The notes beneath the pieces were generated by a model. The model was given only the letters and a program-made list of their open reading frames with translations, ran no database searches and had not been told where the DNA came from. A stretch of DNA of 64,000 nt from Basidiobolus meristosporus CBS 931.73 (lineage: Eukaryota > Basidiobolomycota > Basidiobolomycetes > Basidiobolales > Basidiobolaceae), in assembly GCA_002104905.1 (NCBI GenBank), contig MCFE01000075.1:119341-183340 (forward strand). The letters are read 5' to 3'. Within the stretch, counting starts at the first letter, position 1. Each line of letters opens with the position of its first letter. Shown here piece after piece: positions 46,789 through 58,434 of the stretch. Made by a program: the position numbers and the translations under genes.

Positions 46789-48924
46789 TCATGCATGTGA
46801 ATGGTCATATGATTGCTTCATGAGCTGGCTGATGCTTTCGACCCATTGCTGGGCGTTTCCAGTGGGGTCCTCGAAGTAATGGGTTTTGTTGGGCTGGAGA
46901 ATGCGGTCAGTAACGAGAGCCAAACAGTAGAGGGGATTGGGTAACTCACCGTATGTACAAAGAAATGTTTCTTATTTTTATATTCAGGGAGCAGACGTTT
47001 GGACCAGGCGATCTCTCCCGCTTGAGTCATCTTCTCCTCGTTGATGTAGATCAACCGTGGGAAGTCCGTTAGAAGCAGAACGCGCTTCTTGGAGAACAGC
47101 CCCCGTCGCTTAGTCAGCTTGCCGCATCTGACGATCAGCTCCGACTCCAGTAGGAAAGGAGACCTATTAACGGTTGGTTCAATATCCATACACACAATGC
47201 GATGCCGTTCTTACCATTTGGATTTTCTTTGCGCTTCGAGCTTTTGCGCCCTATCCGGGTCATTGGCCTGGTCGATCGAGGCTCTTGGTTCCTGGAATGG
47301 ATCCTGCTCGGTCAATGAAGGCTGTGTAGGTGGATGGGTGTAGTCTGGCTCTGTGCTACGCAGCTCCTCGGCATTGTGTTCTGGGTTGGGCGGTAAGTAA
47401 GGAACCAACTTGGGTGCCTCTTGCTTATGAAGATCGTTCCAATCTATTCCCTCGAAGAACGGATGCTTTTTCAGCTTTTGGATACCATCCGAGTCACATC
47501 CCAGGCGTTGCTGTGGATCAGCGACCTGCCACGAAAAACCACGTTAGCTCACTGGCCGCGATTCGAACTGGACGAGACGAGCCTACCAGCAACCGCTCGA
47601 CAAGATCTTGCGCGGTTTTTGGGAATCCCACTGGGAAGCTGTATTCTAGTTTGATGATCTTTTGGAAGGTCTGGTACTCGTTTGCTCCTTTAAATGGCGG
47701 TCTTCCAGCTAGGAGCTGATACAAGATGCATCCCAAGGCCCAAAAATCTGCGCTATCTAGGAGTTAATAAACCGTGGAGGATAGTCGGTAACCACAATTA
47801 CCAACCTTTTACTGACTTCTTTGTCGGTCAACAGCTCAGGCGAAACGTATTCGGCTGTACCCACAAACGAACTGGCTCTCCCCTCCACTGGTGAAGAATG
47901 TTACTGGCAACAATCTAAGATTCTGGCGTGGCTAGGGGAACTTACTCAGCTCATCAGATGCGGCCTCTGGGGGGTCGTCCACCATCTTTGCAGTGCCAAA
48001 ATCGGTCAATTTAATGTGCATCTTGTGATCAAGAAGAATGCTGCATGCAATGAAATTAGCAGACATTTCAGCTGTAATCGATTTGGTGAGCAGTTACTTT
48101 TCCGGCTTTAGATCCCTGATTAGACAATAAACATGAGCTTGCGTTATTTGTGTAAGTCACCATGCCAATCTCATACCTGTGAATGATTCCTTGCGAATGA
48201 ATGTATTCCATAGCAGTGATTATCTCGGCTGCGTAAAAGCGCGTGCACTTTTCATCAAATGAGCCAAGCTTTACAAAGTGATAAGAGAGTGAGCAACGAA
48301 AGAGATGCGCTTCACTGATCTAATGGTTGGATACCTTTCGGATGTACGAAAGGAGCTCTCCATTCTGAGCGTAATCTAGGACGTAATCTGTGAAGCGGTA
48401 GTCAAGGAAGTACTCTATTCTTGTTTGTGAAGTGAAAACTGGTTGGCAAAATGGATACACAAACTCGAGTTGTCTTGAAAAGTGAAATGCAACCGGACGA
48501 TGAAGGGATGATGCAGCTTGCTCAAGGTACTCTTCTCGATGGTAACGTATTTCACCTTCTTCTCCTTTATAATGTGTCGCTTGTCCAGTACTTTTACCGC
48601 AAACTCTCGACCTGTATTATACTCCATTGCCGAATATACCTATTCGTCAGAGGGCTCAGCAGTGAATTGCATTTGATGTTGTATGAGAAGGCCTACTGTT
48701 GAATATGAACCTTCTCCAAGCACACGTCCAAAGCTGAAGTCTTTGGGAGTTCTCTTACGAGAAGCAGACGAAGAAGTTGCCTTGAGCTTAGTGGTAGGCT
48801 CAGGACTCTCTTCCTGTGCTGAAGAAACGGTGGGAGACTCCTTAGGAAGGCATCTCTCCTCCTGGTCTTCAGCAGGTTGCTTTGAATCGGTGCTTGAAGA
48901 AAGCTGTTGTGGCGTCTCGTGCAT
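46789..48924 (-). CDS. PDK1-type protein kinase (3-phosphoinositide-dependent kinase) with C-terminal PH domain
   Basis: Eleven minus-strand exons (48924-48697, 48639-48459, 48387-48335, 48268-48177, 48115-48098, 48040-47946, 47887-47813, 47756-47587, 47525-47215, 47163-46950, 46893-46789) give 513 residues. The kinase has FGRVLGEGSYST (Gly loop), EFAVKVLDKRHI (catalytic Lys), IIHRDLKPENILL, TDFGTAK and the activation loop GRASSFVGTAEYVSPELL, all as in PDK1/Pkh. The C-terminal PH domain has ELIVRCGKLTKRRGLFSKKR and LLLTDFPRLIYI. PDK1 phosphorylates the activation loops of AGC kinases (Akt/Sch9, PKC, S6K). Keeping a PH domain resembles animal PDK1 more than budding-yeast Pkh1/2. One exon is only 18 nt. 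It is divergently transcribed from the AAA ATPase gene, about 240 bases apart. Confidence 0.92.
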
Positions 48925-49167
48925 CCTTTGGAGTAAGGCTACAGAATCTTTACTTTGAAGACAGGAAAAGCTTGGACCAAATAAGGATACTTTGGTGAGA
49001 CCTTAACAGAAAATCAAGTGTGCAATGTAGTGTTTGCTGTCTATTTACTTTCCCTACAAATCCATCTAATAATCCATTGAATATTTATTCAATCAAAATC
49101 ACCATAGTATTTTTATTTTACTTGCCATGATTTCCCTTCGGAATCCTGTCCTTGTCGTTCGCGAAAT

Positions 49168-52411
<3,244 letters not shown>

Positions 52412-53149
52412 ACCAAAAGCTGGTCATTAAATGATCCGTTGCAGAAGTGCTTATCTGGATCAGGCAATAGATCAGGCAATATCCGATAAAGATAGAAATT
52501 CTAGAGTCGTGGAGAACGGCAGAGAGTGGCTGACTATTAGTGAATATATGAATAAATTAATCATGCACTCGCACACTCCATTTATGTCATAACCAGCCAA
52601 CTGTCACCCACTTACGTATATATTAGATGGTGATGTATTTATAGATTGGTAGCCATAATAGGATATGATGCAATCCTAATGTTTGATCACATTAAGCTTG
52701 TATAGTTTAATAGCGTTTGTTGACATTGGATATGGTAGGGTCTAGCGTTTCTGGAAGATCATTTGTTTCCTTGCGTGGATGTTGTTACCGTATTGCTCGC
52801 GTCTGCGTAGACGTTGTTACCGTATTGCTCGCGTCTGCGTAGACGTTGTTACCGTATTGCTCTCAGCACCACTCTTGAACCCACACCGCCAACATCAGAC
52901 CAATCATACTCGTCATAGACTCCAGTCTCCTTATTGTGAGCGTGATAGTCATACATACCTACCCAGGCCAAGCAAGTACAGATCTATTGATCTTACTATA
53001 TATGGAAGGAACTTTCGTAGCTTCCCAACATCTGTATACATACTAATCAACTTCCATTTTTCTCTTTATAAAACCACGAGGTGCTGTCGCCGATGCCTAT
53101 TCTACCCTTGCCTTTCTAATTTTTCGGTGTACATCGACCTGTCACATAG
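52412..53149. other. Upstream region of the GH17 gene
   Basis: About 740 bases. It holds the 33-base tandem repeat noted separately; otherwise no gene or RNA seen. A 19-base near-duplicate occurs just after the AAA gene stop (ACCAAAAGCTGG at 52390 and 52413). Confidence 0.4.
52779..52862 (+). repeat. 33-base tandem repeat, about 2.6 copies
   Basis: Unit GTTGTTACCGTATTGCTCGC followed by GTCTGCGTAGAC, repeated with almost no change. Nearly identical copies imply recent duplication. It contains CGTCTGCGTAGACG, a partial palindrome. It lies about 290-370 bases before the GH17 start. Confidence 0.85.
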
Positions 53150-54358
53150 ATGTCGAGCTCACGTATACAAGAGCCGCAAAACTCTTATAATCCATATAAC
53201 ACACGCCAACCCGATAACCATGGGAGGTTCGTCCCAAGTTCAAACAACGCTTGGTCAAGAAACGGTGCCCAGTACGAAATGAAGCCATTAGACCCCGCAT
53301 ACAACGGCCAAGGGAATTTCCACCGATTTGTTAGCTCAATTCGAGGCTCGAAAAAAAACAAAACATGCTTCTTCATAGGGCTGTTCATCTTCATACTAAT
53401 CCTTGGTGGTGCCATAGCCGCTGCCGCCATTCTGATACCCAAGAGTCGAAAGGACAAAACCATTCATTACGAGACCGACGCTGACGGATACATCGTGTGG
53501 AACAAAGATCCATCCTTGGTCCGTTCGTTCTATGGGATAGGATACACTTCGGAAAGCTCGCAATATCCTTATTGCGGTCTTACTCAAGAAGAGGTGATCG
53601 AGGACGTCAAGATCCTTTCCCAGCTGACACACCGTATCCGTCTCTACGGTATGGATTGTCACCAGGCCGAGTATACCCTAGAGGCAGTAAGACGCTTAAA
53701 AGCAGATACCAAGGTAACATTGACCATCTGGGTTGACGACAATGATGTTACATACAAGCGTCAGTATGATGAGTTCTTCCGGCTCCTGCAGAAATATGGC
53801 ACCAATTATATTGACGCAGTATCTGTTGGCAACGAAATGCTATTCCGCGAAGAAGTCACTCGAGCCAAGCTCTATCAGTATATTGCCGACGTTCGCTCCA
53901 AGGTTCAGAGCTTGGGGTACAACATCCCTGTTTCGACCACCGAGCTTGGAACCAACTATAATGCTGAATTACTCTCAAAAGTGGATGTTGGTATGGCGAA
54001 CATTCACCCTTACTTCGGAGGAACCACGGCTGAGAATGCTGCCAACTGGACTTTCACCTACTTGGAGGAAGAAGTCAAAATCAACGCTAAACAGGGCCAA
54101 GATGTGATCATTTCTGAGGTTGGCTGGCCAACGGAGGGCGCGTCCGAAAAATCTGCTGTTGCTAGTGTGAAGAACCAGCAAAGGTTTATGAACGATTTCG
54201 TTTGTGAGGCCAACAGAAGAGGAGTCAAATATTACTGGTTCGAAGCGCTGGACTTGAAATGGAAGACCAAGACGTGGACTGTCCTAGAGGGACATTGGGG
54301 AATGTTCGATGAGAAGAAAAAGGCCAAGATCACGCTACCCAATTGCCCACTAGAATAG
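53150..54358 (+). CDS. GH17 family glucan endo-1,3-beta-glucosidase, type II membrane anchored
   Basis: 402 residues, one exon. A basic cytosolic lead is followed by a signal anchor at about 73-96 (CFFIGLFIFILILGGAIAAA), placing the catalytic domain outside. The GH17 domain starts near residue 127 (FYGIGYTSESSQYP). The acid/base Glu229 is in AVSVGNEMLF and the nucleophile Glu323 in VIISEVGWPTEG, both in the family context. RIRLYGMDCHQ and ANIHPYFGGTTAENA are further GH17 marks. It resembles fungal Scw/Eng-type or Bgl2-related cell-wall enzymes that cut or rearrange beta-1,3-glucan. The type II anchor is found in several filamentous-fungal members. Confidence 0.92.
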   Translation: MSSSRIQEPQNSYNPYNTRQPDNHGRFVPSSNNAWSRNGAQYEMKPLDPAYNGQGNFHRFVSSIRGSKKNKTCFFIGLFIFILILGGAIAAAAILIPKSRKDKTIHYETDADGYIVWNKDPSLVRSFYGIGYTSESSQYPYCGLTQEEVIEDVKILSQLTHRIRLYGMDCHQAEYTLEAVRRLKADTKVTLTIWVDDNDVTYKRQYDEFFRLLQKYGTNYIDAVSVGNEMLFREEVTRAKLYQYIADVRSKVQSLGYNIPVSTTELGTNYNAELLSKVDVGMANIHPYFGGTTAENAANWTFTYLEEEVKINAKQGQDVIISEVGWPTEGASEKSAVASVKNQQRFMNDFVCEANRRGVKYYWFEALDLKWKTKTWTVLEGHWGMFDEKKKAKITLPNCPLE

Positions 54359-54374
54359 TATGTACCTACCACTT

Positions 54375-54391
54375 TAACCCCTAACCCTAAC
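54375..54391 (-). repeat. Short interstitial telomere-like motif
   Basis: TAACCCCTAACCCTAAC, about 2.5 CCCTAA units, 17 bases after the GH17 stop and just before the mobile-DNA block. Its G-rich strand is on minus, opposite to the array at 57-64 kb. Confidence 0.5.
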
Positions 54392-54998
54392 ACTAATTTA
54401 TATGCCTTACAAGATTGGAAGTTCCCGTTTTTGTGTTGTGGAGCATAAATGTATTTTGTACCACCAACAACTCTATAATAACCAGTGCTATTTATATACA
54501 TGTATATTTTCTCATGGATAATTGTTAGAATATTGAATAATAACCTGGGATTTGGCTCGTGCTAACCAATATTTTTTGTGGTGTAGTTAGGAAAGGCACT
54601 ATTGATATCAACACTTTCAGTGCTACTTTTCAGAAGGGTATTAATATTTTCATGTAGATTTTGGAAGGCTCTATGCAGAGTTTGGCGCCATTTGGGTTGG
54701 TTTGTAGCTGATGGTTAATCCCTTGTCTTTCTGAAAGCAAAGAAAACTGCAGAAGGTCTTCTAGTATAAGCAGGACCTAGGAGGCCTAATTGTTATAACT
54801 GAGAACAGTAAACTGGTAGCAAATGGTGCCAAGGAGAGGAGTGGGTAGGCCAATAGAGCACAAAGCAGGGGACATACCAACTGCTTACAACTATGGTAAG
54901 GTTTTAGGGAGTATTGAAAGTGGCTTAGTGAACTAGAAGAATTTATAATGCTCACTTGGTATTTATTGAGCTTAGATAAGCTGTTTGTACTTCAGGAA
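54392..54998. other. Transition region, no gene recognised
   Basis: About 600 bases marking the change from CpG-containing gene DNA to CpG-poor repeat DNA. No coding region supported. Confidence 0.4.
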
Positions 54999-55146
54999 GC
55001 TTAAACTTGCTGTAAGAGTCTTGGAGATATTGGAAGTGATTTGGGAGGACAAGTAGATTATGTGGTTTTCACTTGATGATTTATTGAATATAAAAGTAGT
55101 ATTTATACTTTGACATGGTCTTGGCATTACAAACACATAGAATAGG
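54999..55146 (-). repeat. Copia LTR fragment, inverted
   Basis: Reverse complement of the last part of the LTR at 9464-9895 and 55311-55647 (shared CATGGTCTTGGC and AGAGTCTTGGAGATATTGGA). It is truncated where the LINE fragment begins. Confidence 0.65.
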
Positions 55147-55310
55147 TTTAGAAGGAGGCAGCTGGGAGCTGAAGTTGTAGGAGGAGTAACAGCCAGTAGC
55201 TTGTGGAGTGCCTGTTTTGCCAGGATAATTCTCTTCTTCAGGTGTGCTCCAGAGTCTAGTCCAGTAGGAAGGAAAGCAATGCCAAGATGTGTAGCAGATG
55301 TTGTAAAATC
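55147..55310 (-). pseudogene. Internal LINE reverse-transcriptase fragment inside copia sequence
   Basis: About 164 bases match the type A LINE RT C-terminal region (compare 58046-58200). The minus strand reads HLGIAFLPTGLDSGAHLKKR then ILAKQALHKLLAVTPPTTSA. It lacks the 3' end hairpin and any TTAGGG border, so it arrived by another route, such as recombination or repair patching. Confidence 0.7.
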
Positions 55311-55647
55311 TGTAATTCCACCTAAATATTCACCTAACTTAGTCACTTAGAGCATTACCTTCAAATCCTAGAGAATGCTGACCAAATTTCTTGTCAGGAT
55401 TTACTTAGAATATTTTCACCAAAATACCAGGTACCCAGAACATGAAAACTCTCAAAGTTGTCCAAACAGCCCCAAACATTGCACACATGTTCTTAGGACC
55501 TTTCTTGACCTACTCTACTTGTTTGTTAAGCCAAGACCATGTAAAAGTACAAATACTACTTTTACATTCCATTAATCATTAAGTGAAAAACACATAATCT
55601 ACATGTCCTCCCAATCACTTCCAATATCTCCAAGACTCTTACAACAG
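55311..55647 (+). repeat. Copia LTR (5' LTR side)
   Basis: Begins near TGTAAAATCTG and ends CTCTTACAACA. It is related throughout to the LTR at 9464-9895, but shorter and diverged. It is followed directly by copia integrase sequence without gag or protease. Confidence 0.7.
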
Positions 55648-56040
55648 TGTGGACCTATGCAAGATTTATCCTTAGGTGGGATGAAGTATACAATCATTTT
55701 TATTGATGATTATACAAAATTCACATGGGTCTACTTCATGGAGAAAGAGGAAGAAGCTCTGTCTAATTTCAGGGAGTTCAAAGCCATGGTGGAGAGAGAA
55801 ACTGGTGAAAAATTCAAGAAAATATGCTCTGACAATGGTGAAGAATATAGCCCAGAACTCTTCATCCACTTCTGCAAAATTCATGGGATAAAGCAAGAGA
55901 CAACTGTACCATACTCCCCACAGCAAAATGGAGTAGCAGAACATGCAAACAGACCAATAATTGATATGGCAAGATCTATGATCCATGATCAAATATTATC
56001 CTATAATTTTTGGGTGGAATCAGTTCCCTATGAAAAATTA
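55648..56040 (+). pseudogene. Copia integrase core fragment
   Basis: Plus-strand frame with MKYTIIFIDDYTKFTWVYFM, a later CSDNGEEY and PYSPQQNGVAEHANR, the D-D-E integrase core (third acidic Glu in GVAEHANR). It lacks the N-terminal zinc part and stops where repeat X begins. It is an internally deleted relic. Confidence 0.8.
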
Positions 56041-57366
56041 TTGAGATGATCCCATCAAAAGGCTGTCACAAAGTTAATGTCCCATGACTGAGAGGTACTG
56101 ATCATGTCAGGACTCTGTCTAGAGGCTGTTGAAAAATAATTGCACCCCAGATTTCACAAAAAACTTTGTCAAAATTTCTCATCACAACAATATGTAAGTG
56201 GCTTTTGATTGGTTCCCTGCCAATTTGCTCACTTTCTGATCCTGGACACTCTATTGCCTCCTACATTTGTGTGAATTGATTGGCTATTGCCTCTTTTTCA
56301 CACTCCTTACTTCCTGACTCAACTGTCTCTTACTTTTCATGCGTACATATTGATTTATTTCCGTTGAAACTTCAGTTGTACCTCAATGGCCAATTGTATT
56401 GACCTATACTAGTCTCTATACCCTACACCAACATTAAGCCCAGCCCCACACTCAACAAGTAACTCCATTAAAATCCTCCACTCAATAAGTATTTCTGCTG
56501 TAACGCTCTGGTTCCACAACTTTGGCAGGAACCCAACGGCTTTATGTCACTGTTCACTCACTGGTTCCCACATGTCCTGGACTTCAGCTGGCACTGCAAG
56601 GTCTAGCTCCTCATCTGCCAGTCTTTGCAATAAATCCTTGCAATATTCCAGTGCATTTTCTTGAGCACTGCTCTTGAAGAAGTGCTGCAACCTTTTGGTG
56701 TGCCTATTAATGTTCCAAAACTCCACTGAAGGCATTGTGATAGTCTTTTGAGCTCTTGACATTGTAGCCTTGTCTGTCAGTGGGATCTCCACTCTGTCAA
56801 CAATGGAGGCTGTGGAGGCTGTGGTAGACAAATTGCCTTTTTCAGCAAACTCATCTACCTTGCTGGAGTGTATCTCAACTGGCTGAGCTTCCAACTCTTG
56901 TGAAAACAGCTGTTTTCTTGTTGGTAATTCTTCTTGGCTATGATGGGATTCAGTGTGTGCCTGGCTTGTGGCGTTAATTGGCAAGAACTGCAGTTTTTTT
57001 TGCATGCCTCCCTGTCTCAGGCTTGGGTAGACATTTTTCCCTTTACCTTTTCCTTTATCACTGCTACTTTGTCTGAGTGCTTCTTGTAAAGAACTATGTT
57101 TTCTCCTGGATAAATTCTGCTCTGACGCATCTGTTTTGGCCTGCTTGTCCCTTGCTGGCACTCTTCTGACAACCTGATGTTTCTTTTCATCTTGTTTTGA
57201 GATCTCAACTGTAGTTGTGACGGGCTCCTGTAAAAGTGGCTGGTTTTTATCACTGCCAGGTCCTTCACTGCTACTTTGACTGGGTGCATCTTGAGTGGTA
57301 CTACGCTTTTTCCTTGATAAATGTTGTGCTGGTGCATCCATGTCTGCCTGCTTGTCCTTAATCGGC
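56041..57366 (-). mobile_element. Repeat X, copy 3, 5' end cut and capped with TTAGGG
   Basis: The non-coding end at 56041-56160 is the reverse complement of 8395-8522. The minus-strand frame at 57366-56547 gives the longest uninterrupted X protein piece (about 275 residues): Lys/Ser/Gln-rich repeats such as DAPAQHLSRKKRSTTQ, then ELEAQPVEIHSSKVDEFAEK and, near the end, VEFWNINRHTKRLQHFFKS. The element stops abruptly at 57366 after ATCGGC and is followed by TTA plus ten G. Copy 1 continues past the same point with other sequence, so this copy was broken here. Confidence 0.6.
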
Positions 57367-57379
57367 TTAGGGGGGGGGG
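57367..57379 (+). repeat. Telomeric junction 1 (TTA plus ten G)
   Basis: TTA followed by G10 joins broken repeat X to the 3' end of retroelement unit 1. It is the innermost border of the array. Confidence 0.8.
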
Positions 57380-58421
57380 AGACAGTCACCAACAGGTGAA
57401 ATCTTTATTTCAGTTGAAACAAAGAAGCCAGCGCTACTGTTGTAGCTTTGATATAAGAGTGTGTAGCTGAGGGGAATTTGTAGGTAAGTTAATAAGAAGT
57501 GATGATAGTTCTTCAGTGCTCAAGACACTGTTCAGTGGGAAGGGGGGTAGCAAGAGAGGTACAAATGACTTGTGAACAACATTAATGAGGGGAATATGAT
57601 AAGGATTGATATTCATCATAAAGGGAGTGTGCTGCTGCAGATATTGCTGCCAAAGGTCTGTCAAGTACTTCAGGTAGGCCAGCTTGGGTTTTTCTGACAG
57701 CAGAATATAGTGAGCAAACTTCTTGACTTCAGGATCTCCAAGTATAGTTCTCCAGCAGGAGTCAGGTGTAGTGTGGTGTGTTCTCTTCCAGGCCTTAATC
57801 AGTGGGTTGTTGCAGTGGTGAAGTCTGAGGTATAATCTGGTTCTAAGGTAGAGAAGTCTGAGCTTATAGGGCATAAACCCAAAAGCACCAAGAATAGCAT
57901 GTCTGTAGGGGCATTCAGGCAAATGAGGCACCAAGGAGGTAATACACCATACTGCAAACTTGTCAAGCTTAGTGCAGTCTCTAGAAGTAAGAGAGAGAAG
58001 TGGTAAGCCAAATTCCAGGACAGGGAAGACAAACTGCTTGAGTAGAAGGAGGCAGCTGGGAGCTGAAGTTGTAGGAGGAGTAACAGCCAGTAGCTTGTGG
58101 AGTGCCTGTCTTGCCAGGATAATTCTCTTCTTCAGGTGTGCTCCAGAGTCTAGTCCAGTTGGAAGGAAAGGAAAGCCAAGATATGTAGCAGAAACCTGAG
58201 CAGGTAGAGTGGAGTTCTCCAAGTTGATGGGAGAGCCCAAAGGTATTGTCTTTGCAATGGAAAGCTGGAGATTATTCTTCTGCAGATACTGGTGGATGGT
58301 CTGGGAGTCTTGTTGCACATTGGAGGAGGATATTCTGATGTCATCAGCAAAGAGAGTAACCAGGCAGTCAGCTGAGAGTCTTGGGAAATCATTCAGGAAG
58401 ATGGCAAACAGTATAGGACCA
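57380..58421 (-). mobile_element. Array unit 1: type A LINE, RT C-terminal part
   Basis: Minus strand, 5' truncated. The coding part (58421-57434) runs from GPILFAIFLNDFPRLSADCL through LFADDIRISSS (the FADD catalytic motif of RT) and a C-terminal region with RTRLYLRLHHCNNPLIKAWK to the stop. No zinc knuckle or RNase H is seen after RT. The 3' end has the shared box at 57421-57430, AAATAAAGATT and the TCACC/GGTGA hairpin. The 5' cut lies inside the RT, before GGGTTAG. Confidence 0.9.
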
Positions 58422-58434
58422 GGGTTAGGGGGGG
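58422..58434 (+). repeat. Telomeric junction 2 (GGGTTA plus seven G)
   Basis: Single telomeric repeat plus extra G between units 1 and 2. Confidence 0.85.

Noticed and set aside
47330-47719. 129-codon plus-strand frame opposite the PDK1 gene
   Set aside because: Shadow of the minus-strand exons; the kinase and linker reading explains this DNA.
52779-52862. CRISPR-like array
   Set aside because: The repeats are directly tandem with no unique spacers, and the genome is eukaryotic.
52779-53282. Open frame of 167 codons overlapping the GH17 start
   Set aside because: It begins in the tandem repeat, has no recognisable domain and overlaps the GH17 start in another frame.
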